From positions 414,395 to 478,394 of the forward strand of contig NZ_JABFAU010000013.1 of NCBI RefSeq assembly GCF_017168335.1: a stretch of DNA of 64,000 nt, read 5' to 3'. The DNA comes from Rhodococcus sp. KRD162 (lineage in GTDB: Bacteria; Actinomycetota; Actinomycetes; Mycobacteriales; Mycobacteriaceae). Of this stretch, positions 29,790-37,953 are shown piece by piece. The position numbers and the translations under genes are program-made. How positions within the stretch are numbered: the first letter of the stretch is position 1; every line of letters starts with the position of its first letter. The notes beneath the pieces were generated by a model. That model saw only the letters and a program-made list of their open reading frames with translations, had not been told where the DNA came from and ran no database searches.

Positions 29790-30470
29790 TCAGTCGGCCG
29801 CTGCAACGGCCAGACGGTACCCGACCCCGCGAATCGTCTCGATGCTCCTGCGCCCGAACGGCTGATCGACCTTCTTGCGGAGGTAGCCGATGTAGACCTC
29901 GACGATGTTCTCGTCCCCGTCGTAGTTGACGTCCCACACCGACCTCACGATTTCGGACTTGGTCACCACAGTGCCGCTGCGCCGCATCAGGAATTCGAGC
30001 ACGCTGTACTCCCGCGGGGTGAGAGCCAATTCCACACCACCGCGACTGACACGATGACGCGCAGGATCCAAGTCCAGATCGCCGGCGGTGAGCACCGTGG
30101 GCCGTTCGGGAGCACCTCTTCTGACCAGTGCTCGCAGACGAGCGAGCAGCACCACGAACGAAAACGGCTTGACCAGATAGTCATCGGCACCGAGATCGAA
30201 CGCATCGGCCAAATCGTATTCACCGTCCTTGGCCGAGAGCATCAGGATCGGCGTCCACACCTCCTGTGCCCTGAGGTCGCGCACGATGTCGTAGCCGTGT
30301 TTTCCCGGCAGCATGATATCGAGGACGAGGACGTCGAACTCCCCCGTGGCCGCGCTGTGGAACCCGTTGTCCCCGTCGTGTTCGACCTCGACGGTGAATC
30401 CTTCGGCCACCAGACCGCGTCGCACCATCTCCGCGAGGCGCACTTCGTCCTCGACCACCAATACCCGCAT
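29790..30470 (-). CDS. OmpR/PhoB-family response regulator
   Basis: A 226-residue regulator. The receiver domain has the acidic pair VVEDE, phospho-acceptor Asp51 in LVLDIMLPGKHG, and Lys near 101 in DDYLVKPFS. The C-terminal winged-helix DNA-binding domain (about 130-224) has LTPREYSVLEFLMRRSG and a VGYRLA end. ATG 30470 is preferred to the TTG six bases upstream. It is most likely the partner of the kinase at 24728-26131, although the two genes are separated. A TTCAG box lies between it and the PAP2 gene, so autoregulation is likely. Confidence 0.92.
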   Translation of the reverse strand: MRVLVVEDEVRLAEMVRRGLVAEGFTVEVEHDGDNGFHSAATGEFDVLVLDIMLPGKHGYDIVRDLRAQEVWTPILMLSAKDGEYDLADAFDLGADDYLVKPFSFVVLLARLRALVRRGAPERPTVLTAGDLDLDPARHRVSRGGVELALTPREYSVLEFLMRRSGTVVTKSEIVRSVWDVNYDGDENIVEVYIGYLRKKVDQPFGRRSIETIRGVGYRLAVAAAD

Positions 30471-30531
30471 CGACAACTCCGTCCGTCTAGTGCGGCAAGT
30501 ACAACAGACCCATGCCGAGACACCAGACTCG

Positions 30532-30549
30532 CTCTCAGCGGTTCTTCAG
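30532..30549. promoter_or_regulatory. TTCAG direct-repeat box d between the response regulator and PAP2 genes
   Basis: CTCTCAGCGGTTCTTCAG has TCAG half-sites 11 bp apart. It lies 61 bp before the regulator start (30470) and about 24 bp before the proposed PAP2 start, in a divergent promoter region. Confidence 0.6.
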
Positions 30550-30573
30550 GAGCTCCCCAGCACACTGATCCCC

Positions 30574-31395
30574 GTGCTCCTTTCCTCATCGATCTCCGCT
30601 GTACATGCAACGGCCACCGAAGTGTTCACCGAAGCCGCCACCGCCGACGTCGAGATCGCGGGGCTCGTGATCGCAGTCGGCCTCGTCGCAGCCGGATTGA
30701 TGCTCCGCATACGCCGCGACAGGGACGGCGCGACGGTCTTCGGCGCACTCGGCTACGCCTTCGCCGTTCTGGTGCTCGCCGTCGCAGTCCGAAGCAACGG
30801 CTGGCTGACCGGCGCCGATACCGCAGTCGCTCAATGGTTCGTCGATCACCGCAGTGCGACACTCGACCAACTCTCCATCGCCGTCACCACAGCCGGTGGC
30901 CCCGCAGAGACCGCCGCATTGGGCCTGGTCGTCGCAGTGGTTTTGGTGTGGAGAACGAAACGATACGGACCGGCACTGGTGCTGCTGGCGACCGTGGCCA
31001 CGGCCTCGATCGCGTGCACGCTGTTGAAGCTGATCGTCGCACGTGGGCGGCCGCCGCAGTCGGTCCAGATGATGCTCGAAACTGATCCCTCGTTTCCGTC
31101 GGGGCACGTGACCGGCACCGCTTCCCTGCTGTTGATGCTCGCACTCATCGCCGGCACGCGGCGACCGAGGGCCGTACGAATGCTGCTCCTCGGGATCGCC
31201 ATCGCCCTGGCCGTAGTCGTTGCGTGCACGCGGATGTACCTGGGAGTTCACTGGCTCACCGATGTCGGCGCCGGAGCACTCCTCGCGGCGTGCGCGGTCA
31301 CCCTCGGCAGCTATGCACTGCATCGTCTCGACTCTCCCGGCGATGGCACTGATTCGACGCCACCTCGACTACTCATGAACAGGATCTCGCTATGA
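30574..31395 (+). CDS. PAP2-family membrane phosphatase
   Basis: A 273-residue membrane protein with about six helices. It has the three phosphatase motifs KLIVARGRP, FPSGHVTG and TRMYLGVHWLTDV, giving the active-site Lys, Arg, Ser-Gly-His, Arg and His on the outer face. Such enzymes dephosphorylate undecaprenyl diphosphate or phosphatidate-type lipids. The start is uncertain: GTG 30574 is used, and GTG 30622 is possible. Its stop overlaps the DedA start (ATGA). Confidence 0.85.
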   Translation: MLLSSSISAVHATATEVFTEAATADVEIAGLVIAVGLVAAGLMLRIRRDRDGATVFGALGYAFAVLVLAVAVRSNGWLTGADTAVAQWFVDHRSATLDQLSIAVTTAGGPAETAALGLVVAVVLVWRTKRYGPALVLLATVATASIACTLLKLIVARGRPPQSVQMMLETDPSFPSGHVTGTASLLLMLALIAGTRRPRAVRMLLLGIAIALAVVVACTRMYLGVHWLTDVGAGALLAACAVTLGSYALHRLDSPGDGTDSTPPRLLMNRISL

Positions 31396-32072
31396 CATCG
31401 GGACTGACAGGCGGCGTCCTCGACCCGGGTACCCTCGTCGCGACATTCGGATTGATCGGGCTGCTCGGTGCGTTGTTCGTCGAGACAGGTCTGCTGATCG
31501 GGTTCTTCCTCCCCGGCGATTCACTACTCTTCACCGCCGGAGTGCTTGTAGCGCAGGCCGATCCGTTCGTTCCGCTGTGGGTGATCTTGGTGTCCGCACC
31601 GATCGCAGCTGCGCTCGGTGACCAGTGCGGCTACATGATCGGTCGAGCCGCCGGGCCTGCTGTCTTCGACCGACCCGATGCCAAACGACTCGGCCCTGTC
31701 CAACTCGCACGCGCGCAATCGTTCTTCGACGCCTACGGTGCCCGCACGATCGTCCTCGCCCGCTTCGTCCCCGTCGTCCGGACACTCGCACCCGTCATGG
31801 CCGGGGCGTCGGGGATGAAATACCGAACCTTCCTCGTCTACAACATCATCGGGGCCCTCGCCTGGGGTGTCGGCGTACCGATTCTCGGCTACCTCCTCGG
31901 CGGAATCCCGTTCGTGCGCAACCACATCGAGGTCATCCTCATCACGGTCGTCGCACTCTCGATACTCCCCCTCGCCGTCAACTACCTGCGGTCTCGTTTC
32001 CGAGGACACGCACCGGCGAATCAGCACAAGCATCGGCCCGACCCGGACACGAGCGTGTCCTCCCCGCACTGA
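31392..32072 (+). CDS. DedA-family membrane protein
   Basis: A 226-residue protein of the DedA/VTT family with five or six helices. FFLPGDSLLFTAGVL, CGYMIGRAAG and ARFVPVVRTLAPVMAGASGM, the last with the conserved Arg pair, are signature motifs. DedA proteins act in lipid carrier recycling and envelope homeostasis. Coupling to a PAP2 phosphatase by a 4-bp overlap fits a joint role in undecaprenyl phosphate recycling, under the TTCAG-box regulator. Confidence 0.9.
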   Translation: MTSGLTGGVLDPGTLVATFGLIGLLGALFVETGLLIGFFLPGDSLLFTAGVLVAQADPFVPLWVILVSAPIAAALGDQCGYMIGRAAGPAVFDRPDAKRLGPVQLARAQSFFDAYGARTIVLARFVPVVRTLAPVMAGASGMKYRTFLVYNIIGALAWGVGVPILGYLLGGIPFVRNHIEVILITVVALSILPLAVNYLRSRFRGHAPANQHKHRPDPDTSVSSPH

Positions 32073-32304
32073 ACAACAGTGGTCGAACAACACAAGCATC
32101 GAGACCCTGGGCGCATCGACGACTCGAGTCGATTCCACGGCATCGCAGCACCGACGTTCCGCAAAAGCCCACCGGTGCTCTTGTCATCGGACATGCTTGA
32201 CTCGATCGCTGGCGATTCGTATCTGTGATCCCGATGCACCGGGAGTTCAGCCGTGTAAGGACGCCGTGTCGGGTAGGCAAGAGGAGAAGCAGATTTCGGG
32301 GTCG

Positions 32305-33330
32305 ATGTCCGCGAGCACTCATCGGTGGCGTATCGCTCGACACCCCCACGCCGGTAGTGGCGTGGACGCCGTCGTCATCATCGCCGCCGCCACAATCCTC
32401 CTCATCCGATCGGCCCTTCAACTGCTGGGGTATCCGCGGGTCGGTAGCGGTCCACTGCACATCGCCCATCTGCTCTGGGGCGGCGTGGCCCTGACTGTCG
32501 CCGCGCTGACCGCGCTGTCGGTACTCGGCGACCGAACGCGACCGATCACCATCCTGCTCGCCGGAATCGGACTCGGACTGGGCCTCGACGAGATCGGCAA
32601 ATTCGTCACCACCACCAACGACTACTTCTACAAACCAGCAGTGGCCATCATGTACGTCCTGCTCATCACCGTCGTCGCCACCTCCCGCCTCATACGTGAT
32701 CTGGTGCCGCGGCGACCCCACGAGGACCTTGCCGCGGCGGCGTTCATCGCCGCGGACGGGGTCGTCCGCGGACTCGACGATCACCGCCGCGGCCAAGCCC
32801 TCGACTATCTCGCTCACGCGAGCGCGCACGAACAACGACAGGTCATCGAAATCACTGCACTGCTCGACAGCTGCACCGAGCGGGCACCGACGCGGTGGCG
32901 ACGACGGTGGTCGACGATCGGGAACTGGCGCGTACTTCGCTACCTCGACCACAGCATATGGATTCGACTGTCCGCACTGGCCCTGCTGACGTACTCCGCA
33001 TTCGGTCTGTCGTCGGCCAACATCCTCGGCACCGAACCCATCGACGACGTAACGCAATTCGCGCGCCTACTCGACGCGGCAGGGTCAGGTCTTGCGCTTG
33101 TTCTCGCGCTCCCCGCTCTCGTCTGGCGCACCGACCGCAGGTGGACTCTCGAAGCCGTGCGAATGTCGAGTATCACCACGCTCATATTGGTTCAGATCGT
33201 CGAATTCGCGCAGTCCCAATTCTCCGCACTCGCGGATCTACTGGTCGGACTGCTCACGTTGTCCTTGATCTCCAGGGCGATCGCGGTGCACGCCCGTCGC
33301 CGGAACGACCTCGTCCGTCACACGACCTGA
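32305..33330 (+). CDS. Multi-helix membrane protein of unknown function
   Basis: A 341-residue protein with helices at about 22-40, 50-70, 75-95, 100-125, then a soluble central part (about 130-215), and four more near the C-terminus. LGLGLDEIGKFVTTTNDYFYKPAVA is a conserved-looking stretch, shown only in part here: DEIGKFVTTTNDYFY. The GAGGAGAAG before the ATG is 16 bp away. It is probably co-transcribed with the DedA gene, although 232 bp separate them. No function assigned. Confidence 0.65.
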   Translation: MSASTHRWRIARHPHAGSGVDAVVIIAAATILLIRSALQLLGYPRVGSGPLHIAHLLWGGVALTVAALTALSVLGDRTRPITILLAGIGLGLGLDEIGKFVTTTNDYFYKPAVAIMYVLLITVVATSRLIRDLVPRRPHEDLAAAAFIAADGVVRGLDDHRRGQALDYLAHASAHEQRQVIEITALLDSCTERAPTRWRRRWSTIGNWRVLRYLDHSIWIRLSALALLTYSAFGLSSANILGTEPIDDVTQFARLLDAAGSGLALVLALPALVWRTDRRWTLEAVRMSSITTLILVQIVEFAQSQFSALADLLVGLLTLSLISRAIAVHARRRNDLVRHTT

Positions 33331-33402
33331 CGGAGTCGATGCTTCACACCAGTGCGCTGCGCGCCTGTTCGGTCCATCGGACATCCCGGCCTACCCGACC
33401 GC

Positions 33403-33442
33403 CGAGACGTCGAGACGTCGAGACGTCGAGACGTCGAGACGA
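33403..33442. repeat. 8-bp tandem repeat, five units
   Basis: CGAGACGT occurs four times in a row (33403-33434) and then once as CGAGACGA. It lies in the 185-bp gap between the membrane protein stop at 33330 and the minus-strand hypothetical gene. Copy number may vary by slippage. Confidence 0.85.
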
Positions 33443-33515
33443 CCGTAGGCGCGCCCGATCGTCGCCACAGTCAGCGCAAACGACTACGCCGATGCCAGTT
33501 GCCTGATAGATATCA

Positions 33516-33830
33516 TCAACGGTCGCCGCGCTCCCGTCCGTCGTGTTCGTCGTGTTCGTCGAGAATGTCGACGAGAGTGCGCAAAAGATCGTCGACGCGG
33601 TCATTGATGTCGTCGAACCGATCGTCGAGCTCGGCGAGGCGGATGTGTGCGTCGCGGCGGGCACGAATCCCGTGCTCGTAGTAGGCATTGTCCAGAACGA
33701 AGCCCGATCGACCTGGTTCTGCTCCTTGTAGAACAGCACTGTCGGGGTCGTTCGCCGTCCACAGGATGCAGAGTTTCTCTACCAAGATGCAACCGAGGAC
33801 TGTGGCTGAACGCTCGACAGTCCCTCTCAC
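33516..33830 (-). CDS. Hypothetical acidic/helical protein
   Basis: An open frame of 104 codons from GTG 33830. The C-terminal half (RRDAHIRLAELDDRFDDIND, then RVDDLLRTLVDILDEHDEHD) is a convincing charged helical or coiled-coil region. The N-terminal half is less clear and the start is uncertain. It lies downstream of the tRNA-Arg terminator. Family not recognised. Confidence 0.4.
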   Translation of the reverse strand: MRGTVERSATVLGCILVEKLCILWTANDPDSAVLQGAEPGRSGFVLDNAYYEHGIRARRDAHIRLAELDDRFDDINDRVDDLLRTLVDILDEHDEHDGRERGDR

Positions 33831-33940
33831 ACCATTGCTCTGAGTTCCACGACATCGGGTCCGACACCGTGAACTCAGCACACTCGCGCCGAACTCCGAC
33901 CAACGCTGTCGAGCCGGGCTCAACTCCGATGTCATCGAAA

Positions 33941-33974
33941 AAGCCCCGAACCGCATCGCTGCAGCCCGGGGCTT
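33941..33974 (-). terminator. Rho-independent terminator after tRNA-Arg
   Basis: Minus strand: an 8-bp stem AAGCCCCG/CGGGGCTT (33967-33974 with 33941-33948) followed by a T run (CTTTTT). It lies 10 bp past the 3' end of the tRNA-Arg gene. Confidence 0.75.
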
Positions 33975-33983
33975 CTTCTTCTG

Positions 33984-34056
33984 TGCGCCCGAAGGGATTC
34001 GAACCCCTAACCTCTTGATCCGTAGTCAAGTGCTCTATCCGTTGAGCTACGGGCGC
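33984..34056 (-). tRNA. tRNA-Arg (anticodon ACG)
   Basis: A 73-nt cloverleaf. Acceptor stem GCGCCCG pairs with CGGGCGC. The D arm is GCTC-AACGGATA-GAGC. The anticodon stem CTTGA/TCAAG encloses loop CTACGGA (anticodon ACG). The T arm contains GGTTCGAATCC. CCA is not encoded. Confidence 0.96.
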
Positions 34057-34111
34057 ATGTTCAGTTGTGCCGATTCCGAAGAATCTGCGTACCGACCCTT
34101 GCGGGTCAGCG

Positions 34112-34201
34112 TGGCGGAGGCGAGAGGATTTGAACCTCCGGACCCGGTGAAGGGTCAAGTCATTAGCAGTGACTCCCATTCGGCCGCTCTGGCACGCCTC
34201 C
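34112..34201 (-). tRNA. tRNA-Ser (anticodon GCT)
   Basis: Acceptor stem GGAGGCG pairs with CGCCTCC. The anticodon stem AGTCA/TGACT encloses loop CTGCTAA (anticodon GCT). A long class II variable arm (CCCTTCACCGGG) and T loop GGTTCAAATCC follow, and CCA is encoded. It lies 55 bp upstream of tRNA-Arg on the same strand. Confidence 0.96.
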
Positions 34202-34324
34202 TAGGCTGCCGGCCCTCTCGGACCGCCGAGGAAAGAGATTACACACGGCAAAGGCCAGAAGGCAAAACGGCTGGTCGACGCTTCAGGTTCGCACGGCGTT
34301 CGCGTAAATGACGCTTGTTGCTCG

Positions 34325-35089
34325 TCAACGCATGAAGCTGTCGAACCAATCGAAGATCCGGGTCTGGGCATCGACCAATGCGGCCTCTGCGGGTTCGCTG
34401 TGGTCGCTGCTTCCTGGTTGCTCCCTGGGATGATCCGCTCGATGCTCCACACCGGAGTAGCTGACGACGTTCGTGGCCACTGAGGAGCGCGTGGCGGCGT
34501 CGCGAAGGGCCTCTATGTGATCCGGTGGGGTGTGCGGGTCATCCTCGCCGTAGAGACCGAGCCAGGGCGCCTGCAGTTTGGGCGCGGCATCGACGAGTGC
34601 GATCGCGTCGGAGTTGAGCGGTTCGACGATGCCCGCGGCGGCCACGCTGACCGCTGCCCCGACCGGACGGCTGGTGGCCACGATGAACGCTGCCGTTCCC
34701 GCATCGTCGAATCCGATGACTCCGACGCAATCGGGATAGACACCGCGCTGAACGAGCCAGTCGGAGGTGGCGTCGAAGTCCGCGAACAGGTCGTCACCGA
34801 AAACTTCTTTGTCGTCGCCGTGACCTCGATGGAACAAATTCGGGGCGACGGCAAGCCACCCTTCCAACGCGAGTGCGCGCAGCAGATCGAGCACTGACTC
34901 AGGGATCTCACGCGCCTCGTGGAGAACGACGATGCCGCCGCGCGGTGGGCCATCGGGTTCGACGGCTGTCAGCGGCACCTTCTCCGCCGGACGCGGCTCG
35001 TGAGCGGACGTGTCCACCACGTCGTCTGCGCCTACAAAGGGCGCAGAGGCGGAACGAAGGACTGCGGAGTCGCTGAAGATTCCCGACAT
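34325..35089 (-). CDS. Dienelactone hydrolase family protein with altered nucleophile
   Basis: A 254-residue alpha/beta hydrolase of the DLH family. GGIVVLHEAREIPESV and LVAPNLFHRGHG-like segments are typical. The nucleophile elbow, normally G-F/Y-C-x-G-G, reads GFDDAG, with Asp128 in place of the Cys. An acid (YGEDDPHTPPDH) and a His (GVEHRAD) remain. It may be catalytically dead or use other chemistry. ATG 35089 opens MSGIFSDSAV; the frame extends further upstream without support. It lies between tRNA-Ser and hisC2 as an apparent single gene. Confidence 0.8.
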   Translation of the reverse strand: MSGIFSDSAVLRSASAPFVGADDVVDTSAHEPRPAEKVPLTAVEPDGPPRGGIVVLHEAREIPESVLDLLRALALEGWLAVAPNLFHRGHGDDKEVFGDDLFADFDATSDWLVQRGVYPDCVGVIGFDDAGTAAFIVATSRPVGAAVSVAAAGIVEPLNSDAIALVDAAPKLQAPWLGLYGEDDPHTPPDHIEALRDAATRSSVATNVVSYSGVEHRADHPREQPGSSDHSEPAEAALVDAQTRIFDWFDSFMR

Positions 35090-35174
35090 ACTTATCGAAG
35101 ATAGGACGATCTTCGTAGTCGTGCACAGCAATATCACGGACGCGTAGAAGTCAACCCCGGTGCCCCAGCGCATA

Positions 35175-36239
35175 ATGGCAATCGTGACCGCGCATATCCG
35201 ACCCGACCTCGACGCCATTGCCGCCTACGTTCCCGGCCGCAACTTCCCAGGCGCGATCAAGCTGGCGAGCAACGAAACAACTCAGGGGCCGCTGCCCAGC
35301 GTGCGTGACGCCATCGCCGCGGCCGTCGGCGGCGTCAACCGTTACCCGGACATCCGCGCGACAGCGCTGGTCGAGTCGTTGGCCAAGAAGTTCGGCGTCG
35401 CGACCGAGAACGTCGCCGTAGGTAACGGTTCGGTTGCTTTGTGTCAGGAGGTCGTTCAGATCACCTGCGGCCCCGGCGACGAGGTCGTGTTCGCGTGGCG
35501 TTCGTTCGAGGCGTACCCGATCATCACCCGCGTAGCGGGCGCGACGCCCGTGCAGGTTCCGTTGACCGCGGATCACGTGCACGATCTCGACGCGATGTTG
35601 GCGGCCATCACCGACCGCACCCGTCTGATCTTCGTGTGCAACCCCAACAATCCGACGGGGACCGTCGTGCAGCGAGAAAAGCTCGAGGCGTTTCTCGACG
35701 CGGTGCCGTCGAACATTCTCGTCGTACTCGATGAGGCCTACTTCGAGTACACCCGCCCGGAGTCCTCCGGCAACCACACCGACGGTGTGGAACTGGCGCG
35801 CGGACGACGCAATGTGATCGTGCTGCGCACCTTCTCGAAGGCGTACGGCCTCGCCGGCTTGCGGGTGGGTTACGGGATCGGCGATCCCGATGTGGTCGCG
35901 GCACTGTCCAAGGTGCGTATCGCATTCGCCGTCAGCACGGTCGCCCAGCAGGCGGCGTTGGCGTCGTTGGAGGCTTCTGCCGAGCTCCTGGCCCGCACCG
36001 AGGCGCTCATCGTGGAACGAGACCGAGTGCGCGACGCTCTCGTGGCAGGCGGCTTCGACGTCGGCCCGTCGCAGTCCAACTTCGTGTGGCTTCCGTTGGC
36101 CGAGAGGTCAGGCGAGTTCGCCGCTCGCGCAGCCGAACGAGGCGTGTTGTTGCGCGCCTACGGAAACGACGGCGTGCGGGTCACCATCGGCGACCCGCAC
36201 GAGAACGACGCATTTCTCGGGTGTGCTCTACAGGCCTAA
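35175..36239 (+). CDS. Histidinol-phosphate/aromatic aminotransferase (HisC2/Pat type)
   Basis: A 354-residue class II PLP aminotransferase. It has KLASNETTQGPLPSV at the N-terminus, NRYPDIRATAL, the PLP Asp-Tyr region VVLDEAYFEYTRP, and the Schiff-base Lys in LRTFSKAYGLAGLRVGYG. The NNPTGT motif is also present. It transfers amino groups between histidinol phosphate or aromatic amino acids and 2-oxoglutarate. No other his genes are nearby, which points to the phenylalanine-type paralogue (pat/hisC2). ATG 35175 is chosen over GTG 35160. It overlaps the convergent esterase gene by 12 bp. Confidence 0.9.
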   Translation: MAIVTAHIRPDLDAIAAYVPGRNFPGAIKLASNETTQGPLPSVRDAIAAAVGGVNRYPDIRATALVESLAKKFGVATENVAVGNGSVALCQEVVQITCGPGDEVVFAWRSFEAYPIITRVAGATPVQVPLTADHVHDLDAMLAAITDRTRLIFVCNPNNPTGTVVQREKLEAFLDAVPSNILVVLDEAYFEYTRPESSGNHTDGVELARGRRNVIVLRTFSKAYGLAGLRVGYGIGDPDVVAALSKVRIAFAVSTVAQQAALASLEASAELLARTEALIVERDRVRDALVAGGFDVGPSQSNFVWLPLAERSGEFAARAAERGVLLRAYGNDGVRVTIGDPHENDAFLGCALQA

Positions 36240-37274
36240 CGCGCGTTCGAGCGTCGGCCAGGATTCACGCAGATCGTCCTGCCAGTACCGCCAGCCATGA
36301 ATGCCGTAGGGGCGGTAGACGACCGTAGCGGGGATATCCAGCGCGCGGAGCCGGGTATCGAACACGCTCATGCAGTACAGCGCCGCGGCCTCCAGCGGCC
36401 CGCCCTGAAGGGCACTTTCGACTCCAGTGCCACCGGGGCCGAGTTCGTACGGGCCGGGCAGTCCGGTACCGACGGAGATGTAGACGTCCTTGCCGCGGAG
36501 AGCTTCTGCGTTGGCTGAGGGATCGTGCTGAACCCAGCCGGGATCGGAGTTCTCACCCCACATGTTCGTGGCATTGCCGCCGTTCATCGCGACGGTGGCG
36601 CGCACGGCGTCCTTGAAATTGTTCTGCGAGTTGTCGTAGCAACCGCTCAGCCCGGCGACACCGGTGTACAGATCGGGGTGCCGGGTGATCAGGTCCATTG
36701 CGGCCTGGGCACCCATCGAGACGCCGCCGATGGCGTTGGTGCCGTTACCGGAGAAGCGCGCATCGATCAGCGGCGGCAGCTCCGAGGTCAGGAACGTCTC
36801 CCACTTGTTCACCCCGAGCACCGGATCCGGCACGTTCCAGTCGGTGTAGTAGCTGCTCGATCCACCGACCGGGAGTACGACGTTGACCTGCTTGTCCGCG
36901 AAGAAATCGACGATGTCGGTCTTCTGCGTCCAGGTACTTTCCTTGTAACCGGACTCCTTGCCTGCGCTCACACCGTCGAGCATGTACAGCGTCGGGCGAG
37001 ACACGCCCTGCGCGGCCGGAAGGAGGACCTGTACCTGGATTTCGCGACCCATCGCAGGCGACTCCACCCACACCGCAGCGCGACGGTCGGTCAACATGTC
37101 GACACGATCGATGCGCGCGGTGGCGATCGGGAGGGACTGAGACTGCATACCGGGCACCGCGCCGCCACCATCGGCACTGCCGGTCCCAGGCAGCGGCTGC
37201 GCACCGGCCAGACCCGAACCGAGCAGAGAAACTGCCAGAGCAGTTCCCGCTACTGCCAACACACGACGGTGCAT
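36228..37274 (-). CDS. Secreted antigen-85-like esterase / mycolyltransferase family
   Basis: A 348-residue exported alpha/beta hydrolase. The signal peptide MHRRVLAVAGTALAVSLLG ends at AGAQP. The mature part has VQVLLPAAQ, LYMLDGVSAG, VVLPVGGSSSYYTDW, then the nucleophile elbow GGVSMGAQAAMD and the closing His in YGIHGWRYW. This is the antigen 85/FbpC esterase fold; it may attach mycolates or hydrolyse envelope esters. ATG 37274 gives a clean signal peptide with GGGGGAGG 13 bp upstream; ATG 37286 is the alternative. A 17-bp inverted repeat lies upstream. Confidence 0.88.
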   Translation of the reverse strand: MHRRVLAVAGTALAVSLLGSGLAGAQPLPGTGSADGGGAVPGMQSQSLPIATARIDRVDMLTDRRAAVWVESPAMGREIQVQVLLPAAQGVSRPTLYMLDGVSAGKESGYKESTWTQKTDIVDFFADKQVNVVLPVGGSSSYYTDWNVPDPVLGVNKWETFLTSELPPLIDARFSGNGTNAIGGVSMGAQAAMDLITRHPDLYTGVAGLSGCYDNSQNNFKDAVRATVAMNGGNATNMWGENSDPGWVQHDPSANAEALRGKDVYISVGTGLPGPYELGPGGTGVESALQGGPLEAAALYCMSVFDTRLRALDIPATVVYRPYGIHGWRYWQDDLRESWPTLERALGL

Positions 37275-37493
37275 CTGCTTGCCCATCCTCCCCCAGCGCG
37301 ACCCTTTCGGGCGCAACACAAACAACATCTGTTTCAAACGTACCCACCGACACGCGCGCACGGCGATGCTGTGGGTCCGCTCACAATAGCCGCGCGAGCG
37401 CAGGTACAAAAGCTTGCGTGATCCTTTGTTACATGTACCGAAAAAGTACCGATCTACCTGGTCCGATGCAGTGAGTGACACAAAGACGAGACG

Positions 37494-37572
37494 TCCACTC
37501 GATGTGACATTCAGTCACCGGAAACCAGACCTGAAATCGGCCGGTTCGGGGGTCGATGTCACATCGAGTGGA
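37494..37572. repeat. 17-bp inverted repeat pair
   Basis: TCCACTCGATGTGACAT (37494-37510) and its exact reverse complement (37556-37572) are 45 bp apart. The left arm continues into a smaller hairpin GTGAC-ATTCA-GTCAC. It lies between the DUF3072 stop (37590) and the esterase start; it could be a terminator for DUF3072 or an interspersed repeat. Confidence 0.75.
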
Positions 37573-37589
37573 CTCGCCGATCGACTCGA

Positions 37590-37793
37590 TCAGCCGCGGC
37601 CGGTTTCGCCCTGCAGCTTGTCGATCATCTCCGACGCCTGCGCCTTACTGAGGCCCTCGGGAACGTCCTCACCTGCTTCTTGCGCGAGAGTGCCGAGGTA
37701 ACTCTTCTGCGGTCCGGTCATCGGCTCGTCACCGGTGACCCAATCGTCGGGATCCTTCTCGGGGTTCTGGTTCACTTGCTCGTTTTCGCTCAT
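37590..37793 (-). CDS. DUF3072 family small protein
   Basis: A 67-residue acidic protein. DEPMTGPQKSYLGTLAQEAG followed by EDVPEGLSKAQASEMIDKLQ is the DUF3072 signature; function is unknown. ATG 37793 follows a weak purine stretch. It is a stand-alone gene. Confidence 0.85.
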   Translation of the reverse strand: MSENEQVNQNPEKDPDDWVTGDEPMTGPQKSYLGTLAQEAGEDVPEGLSKAQASEMIDKLQGETGRG

Positions 37794-37953
37794 ATGTTCG
37801 TAAGTACGCCCGATGGCCGCTTTCCAAACACGTGCGAGTAGCAAATTTTCGGATCCGACCTCCCTCGAGACGTCGGTCACGCGAATGATCTTCATTGACA
37901 ATTCAACGAATCCCCCAGGAAAATCCAACTCCCCCCCTCGAAATTGGAGTCCG

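Noticed and set aside
34093..34108. Small hairpin GACCC/GGGTC between the tRNA-Ser and tRNA-Arg genes
   Set aside because: Stem of 5 bp without T run; too weak to call a terminator, and the two tRNAs are probably co-transcribed.
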